Shown piece by piece: positions 24,401-36,711 of a stretch of 64,000 nucleotides of DNA (its first letter is position 1; every line of letters starts with the position of its first letter). The translations under genes were made by a program, and so were the position numbers. The notes beneath the pieces were generated by a model. That model was not told the DNA's origin. It did no database searches and worked only from the letters and a program-made list of their open reading frames with translations. The stretch is from Cycas panzhihuaensis (lineage: Eukaryota > Cycadophyta): the NCBI GenBank assembly GCA_023213395.1, contig CM041465.1, positions 56,365,741 through 56,429,740 of the forward strand, written 5' to 3'.

Positions 24401-25772
24401 GTTTTTTTTTTTGCTTTGAAGAAAGTATATATATAAAAAATGTCGGTACTAAGTGCTTCTCAGTACTTTTTCTTTTTGTTCTATTTGGTTTTTTGATGAT
24501 TCAATGAACTACAAATGAACTAGAAAATTTTAAATATTTTGACAAAATTAAATCAAGCAAATGAAATGCATGTATATGTATTCATAAATCTTTTCAAATA
24601 TATGAAGCAGATATATCAGAAAAATGTGTTTAAATCTGAAAAAAAATATGAAGAACCTAGAAGTGTAACTGTAGCAGATTTCTTCAAACTTTCAAATGCA
24701 TTCTCTAATAGATAGATCTATTGTATGTGCTTTAAAAATTATAGATCTAAAAAGAAAACTTAAAATAATTATCAAATATATGTTAAAAAATATAGATATA
24801 AAATAAAATGTTGTAAATCTGAAATAAATATACCAAAAAATGTTGTAATAATTCTTGAAATAAGCAGATCTGAAATGAAATATTAGCATATCTAAACTAA
24901 ATATAACAGAAAATGGTAAAATGCTTAGCAAAATATACAGATCTAAAAAATATGTAGCAAATCTGAAGAAAACTATAGTAGATCTGAAGTAAAATATACT
25001 AGATCTAAGAAAACTATGATAAATCTTGAAGAAAATGTAGTATATTTTGAAGGAAACTTGATAAATATTGTAGATCTTAAGCTAAATATTACAAAACTGA
25101 TGTAAGTATAAGAGATCTAAAAAATATAAGGTAAATCTTAAAGAAATATAACTCAAATTTAAGAAAAAACTTAAGTAAATATTACATGCAGCTGCAATCC
25201 TGCATAGATCTACAAAAATATAGGATAAATAAACAGAAATCTACTTGAAAAATACTAAATATTTGATAAAAAAATATAGATCTAAGAAAATATATCACAA
25301 ATATGAAGAAAACTTGTATAAATCTTGCATGTAGCTAAAAATCCATCATAAATCTTTGAAAAAATATAGCTTGTAGCTAAAATTTACTGATCTCCTTCGT
25401 AGATATGGAAATATAGATAAGAATCTACAAAAAATGGTGAAGTATATGATAAAAAAATATAAATATGAAGAAATATAGCTCAAATCTGAGAAAAAACTTG
25501 GATAAATATGGCTTGCTACTGAAATCCTTCATAAATCTTTGAAAAAAATGTACCGCGTAATTGAAATCCTTCATAAATCTGCACAAATCTCTGAAAAATC
25601 TGAAATATCTTTATTATTTTTCAAATATAACTGAATAATAAGTAAATCTTGATAAAATAATATAAGAAACTTGCTGAAAAAATTATGCAGAAAATAAGTA
25701 TAACCAGTATTTTGCTCCCTTGAGTAAATCTGCCTCAAAATCTTCTTGCTTCTTTGAAAATTTTCAACAAGC
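21482..25772 (-). other. Long leader of gag-only element
   Basis: About 4.3 kb without a convincing gene. The part 21840-22745 matches 10640-11560. A GC-richer island at 22980-24100 holds short frames, for example 23884-24072 (plus, MASGFSTRVTFQVHYISRSL and on), with no similarity that I recognise. From 24590 to 25620 the sequence is built of degenerate units rich in agatct and aaatct. The leader ends at the primer-binding sites beside the 5' LTR. Confidence 0.55.
24590..25625. repeat. Degenerate agatct-rich repeat tract
   Basis: Words such as agatctaaa, agatctgaa, aaatctgaagaaaa and aaatcttgaa recur every 20 to 50 bases over about 1 kb. Spacing is irregular, so it is a decayed tandem repeat or a compositionally biased leader rather than a clean satellite. 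Confidence 0.6.
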
Positions 25773-25839
25773 CAGTAATCGACCACTATGATACCAAATG
25801 TTGGAAAATAATGGAGCTAAACTAAGCTCTGATACCAAA
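25773..25839 (-). promoter_or_regulatory. Double primer-binding site beside the 5' LTR
   Basis: In sense, the 5' LTR is followed by tttggtatcagagc, then after about 25 bases by an LTR-like end (ttttccaaca) and a second site, tttggtatcatagtgg. The second copy looks like the original LTR end and primer site; the first, with its 24-bp context, is also found outside the other LTR. Confidence 0.65.
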
Positions 25840-26241
25840 TGTTGGAAATAGATATTGCAGGAGAATAGGGTAGAATATATAATAATCTTCAATAGATCAA
25901 TAGATCAATACATTGTTATAGCATAAACACATGAAACTTCTATATTCAATCCATTGTGAGAAGTGAGCATTACAAATTTCCCAAATGAGGGTGGCATCTA
26001 AAGATACCAGGGTTGCACACCCCTCAATATTTATAATTTTGGGGGAGGAGGGAAACTCCTCAAACCCTAAAATTCAAATTAACAATAAAATAATGCTAAC
26101 TTAATAACTCAAATGAAACTAACTCAAATTAACATTAACTTACCTATACATGTTGAGCACCTACATGTGTAAAATAAGGTTGATGAGGTGTACAATCCTG
26201 GTTGGAGGGTGGGAGTGGAGTGATGACGATTAACTTCAACA
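25840..26241 (-). repeat. 5' LTR of gag-only element
   Basis: 402 bp; partner of 20365-20748, with a short insertion (gtgagaagtgagcatt) relative to it. Ends ttcaaca. Confidence 0.88.
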
Positions 26242-26511
26242 AATACGGGAGAAAACTATTGAACTAAATCCATGAGTTATATTCATAGTTTGATGGAAAT
26301 CCAAATGAAAATGAGGAGATTTAGGAGAGATTTAGCTTCTTGGGCCACCTAAATCTAATAGGAGCTGACTTAGAGCTAATGTGGTCTGACTAGGACTAAC
26401 AAATTTGCATTAATAAGGTATTATTGCTCATAGACCTAAATTTGGATAGGTGATAATCATACCATGAATATATTTACAATACCACAAACATATTTGCAAT
26501 ACTACAAAGTA
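26242..26511 (+). repeat. Copia-2 LTR, first copy, right part
   Basis: Begins tacgggagaaaactattgaa and is homologous to 30752-31015, which follows the left block without interruption in the second copy. It ends ...acttca just before tggtatcat, a primer-site-like sequence. Confidence 0.6.
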
Positions 26512-28858
26512 CTTCATGGTATCATTGTTGCTAATAAAACTACTAGCAATTTAGAAATAGATGAAAATTTTTAATGAAAAATATATAATCTAGCTAAAAT
26601 TTCATTAATGAGGGAATCTAGGTACAGATATAATAAAAAATAAGTAATACAGGATGAAAAGATGGATCTAATAGATTTAAATAAAAGAAAAATAATATTA
26701 CAAAGGAGGAAGATGACCTCTATTCCCACTCAAAGAGCTTAATAGGTAGACCAACAACCGTCGACTAAAGTCATACTCATCATTAACTATAAGGGCATGG
26801 GAAAGCAATTAAATAATCAAGAAAAGCATGGTCTAACTATCTAAAAGCATGATATATCAAATAAATGAAGTGAAAGAATAACTAAGTATTCCTATACTTA
26901 CTTGTATGCCACAATGTCCATGTCATTCCTAAGAATCAGGAAATAAGGAGCAACCCTAGGATTGGGATTGACTCACTTAAACTCTCCGTTCAAGAAATTT
27001 GGTAGTCTTAACACATACGCAAATATCTATCATACATAAATATCAATCGATATAAAAGAAGATTAGACTCAAATTTATCAAAGAATTAATTGATGAGATT
27101 GACTTATAGAGACTTATTATCTAGGCAACCTTTCATATTGATTCTTCACTACCATTTATAGTAAGAGGAATAAAATAGTGTACTATGATCACTTGATAAG
27201 ATCCTTAGAGCATCCTCACCTCAAATACAAAGTAATTTTTTGATTTCATAGCTTTAATAAGGAGAAATCACCCTATGTATCTAAATTCAATCACTCTATC
27301 TTTTAAAATCTGCCATTTGATTTTTTATTTTTTTAATAGTTTTTAAACTTTAGGTTATATACTTTAGGATATTCATGGAATACTCTCATTTTAATTCTTG
27401 AACCCAACCTAAATTCTCTCTTTTAATTATTTTTTGGCATATTTTAAATTATTTTAAGCCTATTTCTTAATCAATTTTAAGTAGTTATTTTAGTTTTTAG
27501 AGGGTTTTTTTTTTTTTTGACATATTTTTACTTAAAAACATAACAAGTTTAAATTTTAATCATAAAATCCTTTAATAAAAACTTAAAAGATTAAATAAGA
27601 TAAATCCTAATTAAACCACTCTAACTACCAATCTTGTAAGGGGAATAGTTAAGGCCCTTGAAGTTACCACTTTTGCATATGCTATTACGCTTTCTCAAAC
27701 TCTACATGTTGTAGGAGAAGGCAATAGCTATTAGGTGTATTGAGTGGCAAGTTGAGGCATTTACCTAAACCTTAGAGTTTGAAGACTAAGCTAGACCCAA
27801 AGAGAGTAAATGCCTTAGTTGTGAGTGTGCCCTTAAATAAAGATCTAAGGTTTAGGTCATAAATCTAAAACAGGTGGGTCAACAATGTTTGGGAGGGGTA
27901 AAGCCTTCAGTAACACCCGCATACCTTCGAGTATATAGGGCCCCTAAGCTACCACTTATGAGCAAGTATGCTCTTGAAAAGAACTATCTCAACTACTAGG
28001 GACTAATAAGAAAGGATACATAGAGACTATAGCTACTAGATCAGTAAATTTTTCTAGGTAAATAAGACATATACCTGAGATAAAATGGTACTTCAAATAG
28101 TTGCAAGTAATGCAATTAATTTTTTTGGTAGTGATAAGTTCTTGGCCTAGAAGAAATAAGTCAAGAATATTCTAATAATAAATAAACCATGGGCTAATGT
28201 TTCCAGTCAAATCTCTATGCCTAAAGATACATAAGATCCTAATGATCTTGATGTTATCATTCCTATCAATCCTAATGCTTTAACCACCTTTAAAGAATCT
28301 AATGAAGTTACCCTTTTATTTCTATATCTATCCTATGAAGATAACGTTGACCAAAATATTGAACTCGTCCCTACTTCTACCAAAGCTTGGAATATAATTT
28401 GTGCACTGTACAAGAAGAAGGATAATATAAGAGTGATCATACTTAAAGCTAAGCTCTATTCTATACCATTTGCTGGATTAATTTTAGCCCATCTTATATA
28501 GTTCAAATTAATTAAGGACTAGTTGAGTTTTATGGGATAACCACCAAATGACAATGATATTATATCTTGTATAGTCAATGTTTTTCTAGTTGGATATAAT
28601 TACATTATATCCAACCTATCTCATATAAATTATCTCTCCACACTTGATTTTAATACCTTGAAGTTCTTATACTTTAAGAGGAATGCATCCTAAATAGATT
28701 AGGAGATTTAGGTGCCTCCTCTTCAACTCTAGCCTTTGTAACATGTCATAGAAGGAGACAAAAACATCCACAACTAACTTAGCAGTTCAATTTAATGAAT
28801 TTGAATGAACATTTATACCAACAACATTAGCAATGATCACAATATTTTACTTAGGTTA
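26512..28858 (+). pseudogene. Copia-2 internal region, first copy: leader and truncated gag
   Basis: A leader of about 1.55 kb is followed by gag remnants. Gag opens near 28088 with ATGGTACTTCAAAT. It then has a recognisable core near 28300-28450: YLSYEDNVDQNIEL, STKAWNIICALYKKKDN, which matches the copia UBN2 region (TAKEAWDxLxxxY in relatives). Stops are frequent. The region matches 31016-33350 along its length, but at 28858 the gag sequence stops abruptly and the second LTR begins. There is no polypurine tract at that junction, so this is not a normal 3' end. Confidence 0.75.
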
Positions 28859-31015
28859 TTTTCCTATGTGATGTAAAGCAAACACCCTAACTAAACCCAA
28901 GGCTTGGGGGGTGGGGGTGTAGAGGAGATGGAAGTGCCTAGATATTCTAAAAGCTAGCTTTCATATTTAAGAGTCTCTAGTATGGTCACCGGTGAAACGC
29001 TCCATTGGGTTAGCGAGGTAGGTTAATATTTATTTTATTTATGCAAGAGGCTTAGAATGCAAGAGCCTAATAGAAGTAAATGGATCCTACGATGCTAACT
29101 TTGGCATCCATGTGCTTTATAAACATAGTTACAAAGGAACTATGCAAGTGGCCTATGATAGGAGGCTAAATTAAGGGGTTGGCTAGTGTGTATATGTGCA
29201 TTTAGATCAACTTGAAGTTTAGGTTTTTTAGAATCTAAGGTCAACTAAGAGGATAATACATACCTCTATATATAGTTATATGCTTCTTCCTTTTAAATGA
29301 AAACAACCAACTTAGCCTAACTATAATTGCAACATTCCCTTGTGGATTTGAGACTCATAACAATATGATCTCTTTTTATGATTTTAGTTTTGTTTTATTT
29401 GTACACAAAAGGTTTGGACTCCTAGTGTTAATATAATGCAATACAAATATAATATGGTTAAGAAAAGAAGATGCAAATGTTTCCTTTTCTTCTTTATTTT
29501 TGAAAAGAGGGAAGCAAAGGAAAATGTAAATCTTTCTTCTTTCTTCTTTTATTTTGTTTTGTTTTATTTATTTATTTTTTTTGGAGGGGGGGAAGGGAAG
29601 ATTACAAATGGAAAAGGAGGGAACTAAGCCTAAGAAAACTATCCTCCAAGCTTTTTCATTTTCTTTTTTTTTTCTCTTCCTTTTTTTTTTTCCCTTTTAG
29701 AGAATGAAATAAAGTAACCTCTTTCTTTTTCTTTTCTTGATTTAAATGGAACTAAAATAACAAACTAAGTAAAAGAGGGTGTACCTAGTAGAATTAGCTA
29801 TTATTGGTTATGTGGAGCTTTCCTCTAACTTTCTATGAGTTCCTAAGGAGTGAATGACAATAAAAAAAAACCATTATACAAATTTAAAGCAAATTTAATA
29901 GTATTTGTACTTGTTAAACATGCTTATGACGAAAAAAAAAAGAAAGAAAGTAAAAGACTCCAAAATAAAGATATAAGGATAAATTTGATGTTTTGTCCTC
30001 ATCTCTGAGTAGATTATTATTGAAAGAATTTATGGAGAGATGCTTCAAGTAGCTTAGTTAACAATAGAGGTGACTCTTGGCCTTCTTGTTCCTCCTACGA
30101 TAAGATTAGGAGCTTACAAGACATAATGTTCTATTAACGATAACTAAATGGATATAATCTCTCAACAATAAAAATCTACCTTAAAAGCAAATGAAATAAT
30201 GCTAAAAATACTAAGTAAGAGAGAGAAAATGAGCCTCATAATATCTCTTATCCCTCAATTATTGGTGGGCTTCCTAAGAGTAATTTAGTACCACATTTCT
30301 CTTTATAACTATAGAACTAATAGTATGTGAAGTGACAAAAATGAGGAAAGAAATAAATTGCTATGCAAAGGACATATAATGCTAAAAAAACTTAAATCCT
30401 ACTGTTTTACTTGAAGAATGCCATGAATCTGGGAAGAAAAGATAACTAAGAAATAAAATACCAATGTTAGAAGCAAGGATTACCTATCCCAAGTGGATGG
30501 AAGTAGCTAATGGCTGTAAGTATTTCTCTTTAAAGGTCTCTAAAATTGAGTTGGTGTAGTGTCTCTAATATACCATCAAGGATGTAATAAGAAGAGGAAG
30601 TAAAGTAAGATTACTAAATTCTAGTGAAATTTTGGCAACATAATAGCACAGCATTTGTCTCTCTTGGACCCCCCCCTTATAATAAAAAAAAGAGAAGATT
30701 ATATAAATGAGTCCAAGGTGAAAGGTAGGTGGCTTTTAGCCCATAATGTAGGAGAAAACTATTAAACTAAATCCATGAGTTTTATTTATAGTTTGACGTA
30801 AATCCAAATGAAAAAGAGGAGATTTAGGAGAGATTTAGCCTCTTGGACCACCCAAATCTAATAGGAGTAGATAAAGAGTTGACGTGATTAGGAGTAACAA
30901 ATTTATATTAATAGGCCAATTATCATTGATAGACCTAAATCTGGGTAGGTGATAATTATACTATGAATATATTTATGATACCACAAATATGTTTATAATA
31001 CTACAAAATACTTCA
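28859..31015 (+). repeat. Copia-2 LTR, second copy (uninterrupted)
   Basis: About 2.16 kb. The first 1.9 kb match 18508-20341 and the rest matches 26242-26511. Near 30740 the primer-site-like text seen in the first copy is missing a few bases. No gene is present; short open frames such as the one at 29436 are artefacts of purine/pyrimidine-rich sequence. Confidence 0.65.
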
Positions 31016-32587
31016 TGGTATCATTATTACTAATAAAACTACTAGTGATTTGGAAATAGATGAAAATTTTTAACAAAAAACATATAATCTAGCTAAAAAT
31101 TCATCAACGAGGGAGTCTAGGTACATATATAATAAAAAATAAGTAGTACATGATAGAAAGGTGGATCTGATGGATCTAAATAAAAGAAAAATAATATTGC
31201 AAAAGAGGAAGATGACCTCTATTCCTACTCAAAGAGCTTGATTGGTGGACTAGTGGCTATTAACTAAAGTTACACTCATCATTGACTATAAGGACATGGA
31301 AAAGCAACAAAACAATCAAGCAAAACACACTCCAACTATCTAAAAGCATGATATATTAAATCAATGAAGTGAAAGAATAATTAAGTGTACCTATACTTAC
31401 TTATATACTACAACGTCCATGTCATTCCTAGGAAACCAAGATATAAGGAGAAAACCTAGGATTGGGATTAACTCACTTAAATTCTCCATTTAGAAATTTG
31501 GTAGTATTAATGTATAGGCAAATATCTATAATAGATAAATATCAATTGATATAAAAGAAGATTAGACTCAAATTTATTAAAGAATTAATTAATGAGATTG
31601 ACTTATAGAGGCCTATTATCTGGACAACCTTTCATATTAATTCTTCACTACCATCTATAGTAGGAGCAACAAAATAGTGTACTATGACCACTTAATAAGA
31701 TCCTTTTAGCATCCTAACCCCAAATACAATGTCATTTTTTTATTTCATAGCTTCAATAAGGAGAAATCACCCTATGTATGCACATTCAATCAATTTATTT
31801 TTTAAAATCTGCCATTTGATTTTTTTTTTTCAATAGTTTTTAAACTTTATGTTATATACTTTAGGATATTCATAGAATACTCTCATTTTTATTCTTGACC
31901 CAAACCTAAAGTTTCCTTTTTAATTATTTTTTGGCCTACTTTTAGTTATTTTAAGCCTATTTCTTAATCTATTTTAAGTAGTCTTTTTAGTTTTTAGGGG
32001 TTTCTTTTTTAAAATATTTTGATATACTTTTATTTAAAAACATAAACAGTTTAAATTTTAATCATAAAATCCTTTAAAAATAACTTAAAAGATTAAACAA
32101 GATAAATCCTAATTAAACCACCGTAATTACTAATCTTGCAAGGGGAATAGTTAAGTCCCTTGAAGTTACTACTTATGTATATACTATTATGCTTTCTCAA
32201 ACTCTACATATTGTAGGGGAAGGCAATAGCTATTAGGTGTATTGAGTGGCAAGTTGAGGCATTTACCTAAACCTTAGGGTTTGAAGACTAAGCTAGACCT
32301 AAAAAGGGTGAATGCCTTAGTTGTGAGCATGCCCTTAGATGAAGATCTGAAGTTCAAGTCATAAATATGAAATAGGTGGGTTAACAATGTTTGGGATGGG
32401 TAAAGCCTTCAGTAACACCCACATACCTTTGAGTATATAGGGTCCCTAAGCTACCATTTATGAGAAGGTATGCTCTTAAATCGAATGATCTCAACTACTA
32501 GGGACTAATAAGAAAGGATACATGGAGACTATAACTACTAGATTAGTAAATTTTTCTAGGTATATAGGACATATACCTAAGACAAAA
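31016..32587 (+). other. Leader of copia-2, second copy
   Basis: Starts with tggtatcattattac, a primer-site-like sequence after the LTR, and continues as about 1.5 kb of non-coding AT-rich DNA homologous to 26512-28085. Confidence 0.55.
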
Positions 32588-33520
32588 TGGCACTTCAAAT
32601 AGTTTTAACTAATACAATTAAATTTTTTAATAGTGATAATTTATTAGCCTAAAAGAAATAAGTCAAGAATATTCTAATAATAAATAAACTATAGGCTAAT
32701 ATTTCCAGTCAAATCTCAATGCCTAAAGATACGAAAGATCCTAATAATCTTAATGTTATCATTCCTATCAATTATAACGCTTTAACCACCTTTAAAAAAA
32801 TTAATGAAATTGCCCTTTCATTCCTATATCTATCCTGTGAAGAGAATATTGACCAAAATATTGAACTTATCTCTACTTCTACCAAAGCTTGGAATATAAT
32901 CTGTGTATTATATGAGAAGAATGATAATACAAGAGTGGTCATACTTAAAGCTTAGCTCTATTCTATACCATTTACTAGATCAATTTTAGTCCATCTTATA
33001 TAGTTCAAATCAATCAAGAACTAGTTGAGTTTTATGGGACAACCACCAAATGATGGTGATATTATATCTTGTATAATTAATGTTTTTCTAGTTGGATATA
33101 ATTCCCTTATATCCAACTTATCTCATATAAATTATCTTGCCACACTTGATTTTAATACCTTGAAGGTCTTCTACTCTAAGAGGAATGCATCCTAAATAGA
33201 TTGGGAGATTTAGGTGTCTCCTCTTCAACTCTAGCCTTTGTAGCATGTTATAGAAGGAGACAAAAACATCCATAACTAACTTAGCAGTTTAATTTAATGA
33301 AGTTAAATGAACATTTATACCTACAATGTTAGTAATGATCATAATATTTCACTTAGGTTATTTGTTATTATTATAGCAAACTTGGTCATATTACACCTAA
33401 TTATTGGAAGAAGCAAGTTGATCTTCAATGGCAATAACACCAAAATTACCTTACCATATGGGGTAATTAGAATTATGGATATGATAAGTATCAAGAACCA
33501 TAAAGGCAAAATGAAATGAT
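32588..33520 (+). pseudogene. Copia-2 gag, second copy
   Basis: Opens near 32588 (ATGGCACTTCAAAT), with a clean 78-codon stretch at 32719-32955 containing YLSCEENIDQNIEL and STSTKAWNIICVLYEKND. After stops it continues with INYLATLDFNTLK and a further open piece at 33307-33519. The homology to 28088-28858 covers the first two thirds. It would supply the RNA-binding coat protein. In-frame stops and lost zinc knuckles show that it is dead. Confidence 0.78.
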
Positions 33521-35061
33521 TACTAAGGACTAAGAAGAGAGAATCAAAATGCCCCTCAGGGTAACCAACAAAATAGAAATTATAACCAGAGATGAAATCA
33601 TAATTAAAATGGCTATATGTCTTACTAAAAAAACCTTTTCTTTACTGCATTAACTCCACATCATTCTAATAAATCTTCATTGATAGATTCTAGAACCTCT
33701 TATTATATAATAGGTTCCAAAGAACTACTTACAGATACACGTCTAGTATATGACAAATCTATTACATTTGGTAATGATACTATTTTAGAGGTTGCTAAGA
33801 TCAACAATACACTTATATCTCTAAAGAATTATTATATTCGACATCATCTTAATAATGTCTTATATGTCCCTTGTATGATATATAATTTACTATCAGTTAG
33901 CTAGATAAATAAGCAAAACTTTAATGTTTTATTTAGTCACCTTGAAAAATATTTAATTACAGATTTGAATGCTAATCTAATTAGATCTGGATATGAAGAC
34001 CTCTATTCCTACCAACTAAAACTGGCTCTTATAGTAATACAACTTCCACTTCAAATACTTCTATATTGATTTCAAATATTGATAAACAATCTACTCTAAA
34101 AGGACTTGTTTCTTAAAGACTTATAAAAGACCGATTATGGCATCAATGCCTTGGTCATTTAAATATGAATAATCTTCATCTACTTTTCAAACTAATAATT
34201 ATGCATGGAATATCAAATATCAAGTAGACTAAATGTATTTATGAGGCTTGTGTTATAAAAAAATATCCTTAGAGTCTATTTAGATTAAATGAAAAATCTT
34301 GCATGCTAAGGAACCATTAGGCTTGGTACATTCAAATATTTGTAGACCCATGTATCAAGCATCCTTTAATGGCTATTAATATTTTATTACATTTATTCAT
34401 GATTATTCTTAAAAAGTTTGGTTTTATTTTTTAAAGCAAAAATTAGAAACATTTAAAAATTTTAGAGAATTTAAGCATGATGTTGAATTAGAATCTAGGA
34501 AGCTAATTAAAATCCTTTACTATGATAATGGAGGTGAATACACTTCTATAGAGTTCCTCTAATTTTACAAGGATAATGGCATTAAATGGTAGTTCTCTAC
34601 CCCTTATATACCTCAGCAAAATGGATTTACTGAGCATATAAACAGGACCTTGGTTAGCAAAGGTAAAGCTATACTTATCATTTAAATTTTGGGACTTCAA
34701 TTCTAGGATGAAGCGCTTAATATAATAGTTTACCTTATAAATCAAAGGCCAACTAAGGTTGTTTTGAATATTATACCTAAAGAGGCTTGGTCATATAAAA
34801 AATGCATGATCTCACATTTGCACATCTTTGGTTATACAATATATATGCTTATACCAAAAGAATAAAAAACGAAGCTAGATGAAAAAAGTAGGAAATATAT
34901 TTTCACTAACTACCAGCCTACTTGTAAAGCATATAAACTTTATGAACCTACTACTGACTAAATATCTATATCTTAGGATGTTATCCTTTTAGAAGAGAAG
35001 TAGGACTTGGGTATGACACATCTTTTATTTTTTAATTAATAACTTACAAAACCTCCTACTC
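33521..35061 (+). pseudogene. Copia-2 protease and integrase (interrupted)
   Basis: A 74-codon piece at 33680-33904 carries MIDSRTSYYI, the copia protease loop (DSG altered to DSR), and ends VPCMIYNLLSVS, the classic VPxxxxNLLSV. The integrase zinc-binding part near 34135 has LWHQCLGHLNMNN and later CIYEACVIKK (HH-CC type). In the core, YYDNGGEYTS (about 34520) holds the second Asp, and PQQNGFTEHINRT (about 34610) holds the Glu. Beyond it ALNIIVYLINQRPTK and the C-terminal SHLHIFGYTIYM follow. At 35061 the coding sequence is cut by the gypsy element; it resumes at 45057. Confidence 0.85.
35057..35061. other. Target duplication tactc (left copy)
   Basis: tactc at 35057-35061 is repeated at 45057-45061, directly after the right LTR. 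It confirms the limits of the gypsy insertion. Confidence 0.85.
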
Positions 35062-35411
35062 TATAATGTAACCCCACCTTTCCTAAGAACTAGCAAGCAA
35101 GAGTTACTAAAAGGTTAAGGATTGATGTTAGCTATTAAGATTTGTGCATGGACCACTAAGTTGTCCAATAAGATATAAGACCACTAGGGGAAACAATAAT
35201 ATCGTAAGGAAGAAGAGCCTTACATGCTTATTTAAAGGGTCGATCTCTACTTGTAATAGTTATCAAGTATTATTATTTTGAAGAGAAAGTACTTTAGCAC
35301 TCCCTTTAGTGATCTAATTATTTGTGATATGTTTGTGAACTTGTGCTATTTTGGCTTTACTTCTATTAGTCTACATTTACAAGGTTAAATTTCTAAGAGG
35401 AAACACTCCCA
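35062..35411 (+). repeat. 5' LTR of gypsy chromovirus
   Basis: 350 bp, starting tataatgtaaccccacc and ending ggaaacactccca. It pairs with 44074-45056 once the solo LTR there is removed. A tatttaaaggg TATA-like motif lies near 35228. Confidence 0.88.
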
Positions 35412-35412
35412 A

Positions 35413-35425
35413 TGGTATGAGAGCC
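35413..35425 (+). promoter_or_regulatory. Primer-binding site, tRNA-iMet type
   Basis: tggtatgagagcc differs by one base from tggtatcagagcc and sits one base after the LTR. Confidence 0.85.
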
Positions 35426-36711
35426 ACGTTCATGATCATCGAAAGTTGCCTAGAAAAAAAAAAAAAAACTCTGTTAGAATGAGTACTCTCTCTATCTAAG
35501 TAGAGATCGAGGAAAGACTTTTGCTTAGTAATCTCTTCACAAAGATTGAGGAAAGGTACTAGGACACCTTAGGAGTTATAAAGGAAGGGGAATTTCTTCC
35601 CCTAGGTAATGCTAGTAATTTATTTTTCTACTTTTCATCCAATTTTTAGTTTTATTTCTTTATTTCAATTTCTACATTGAGTTGTATCCCAAGGGTAAAT
35701 AACACCATTGGGTGACTATCCTTTCTCCTTCCTACCTCTCTTTCTTGGGTAGATAACATTGTTGGGCAGCTACCTAAATAGTTAAATAGAGACCCTACAG
35801 TGGGGGTCTTTAAATATCACAAAGATTTGTTATTTTAGCTAAGTGTATCGTGGCTTTTCCATCCCTTGTGTGAAGGACTAGAGATAACACTTCTAAACTA
35901 AGCCCTAGATAGAACCTATTATGGAAATGCACCTCCACGTACCTTTTCATATATAAAAGGACCCTTTTAGGATCCCAAACCCTCCTTAGTATAGGTAAAC
36001 TATTGGCTACTAAAGTCTTGTAGTGTAGTGGTTAGCGATTAACACCACGAAGCTACCTACCCCAAACTTTTGCATCAAAAGTTTATTAGCAGGCTTATAA
36101 GACCAAGCACGCCTTATCTAGTAGTTGGTAGGATACATTTGATTGCTTCCACCCTATTTCACTTACTACATTTCCTAATTAATATTGTGAGCCATCATAT
36201 ACCAAAAAAAAAAAAAAAGAGACCAATTTCTACTTATTGTCTAAATTCAAAACCTATCAAAGCAGTCAGACTTCCTAAAAAAAAAAAAAAAAACTCCACC
36301 TAATTACTCTTCATAGTTCAAGTTTATAGCTAAAAATTACACCTACAACTCATATATCTTATTTTGATTAACACATCATGTTGGTCAATTTGCACTAGGT
36401 TAGTTCATATAAGCAATTTTATGTTTTTTAGTACCTGGAGTATTAGTGGATCCTGTCACCCTAAATTCACCTTAAATTTTATATACCCTATTTAGATGAG
36501 TCTTCTACACTCTTTTTAATAGGCCTAATATCTTATTTATATAATTTTTGGGGCTAATAGGATATAGACATCCCACCCTCCCATTTACCCCTTCTTTCCC
36601 CTATAACAACTCCCTTGTCCTTATATCTTATTTTTTCTTGGTCTGTCCCACTTCATCCATTTTCCTTCTTTCTACTATTTCTCACTTTTATAAGCCCATT
36701 CTACAACTCTA
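35426..36711 (+). other. Leader of gypsy chromovirus
   Basis: No gene. At 36008-36060 the text 'tagtgtagtggttagcg' resembles a tRNA D-arm/box A. A 15-base A run follows at about 36203-36217 after 'catatacc', so a short SINE may lie here; I could not find a convincing box B or target duplication. Confidence 0.35.

Larger units (their letters stand above)
20365..26241 (-). mobile_element. Gag-only, non-autonomous copia-like LTR element
   Basis: LTRs at 20365-20748 and 25840-26241 both start tgttggaaatag and end in aaca. Orientation is minus: the primer-binding sites adjoin the right LTR, a polypurine tract (complement of ttcttccctt at 20749) adjoins the left one, and gag is read leftward from 21481. 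Between gag and the 5' LTR lie about 4.3 kb of non-coding leader. Protease, integrase, RT and RNase H are all absent, so mobility would have depended on proteins of another copia element. The element splits the first copia-2 LTR. The layout and leader homology match the gag-only element at 3.4-13.7 kb. Confidence 0.8.

Noticed and set aside
24692-24931. Minus-strand frame rich in Phe, Ile and Tyr that looks like a membrane protein
   Set aside because: It lies in the AT-rich degenerate repeat; hydrophobicity follows from base composition.
29436-29627. Small plus-strand frame in the copia-2 LTR
   Set aside because: Simple purine/pyrimidine tracts; the homologous sequence near 19100 does not keep the frame.
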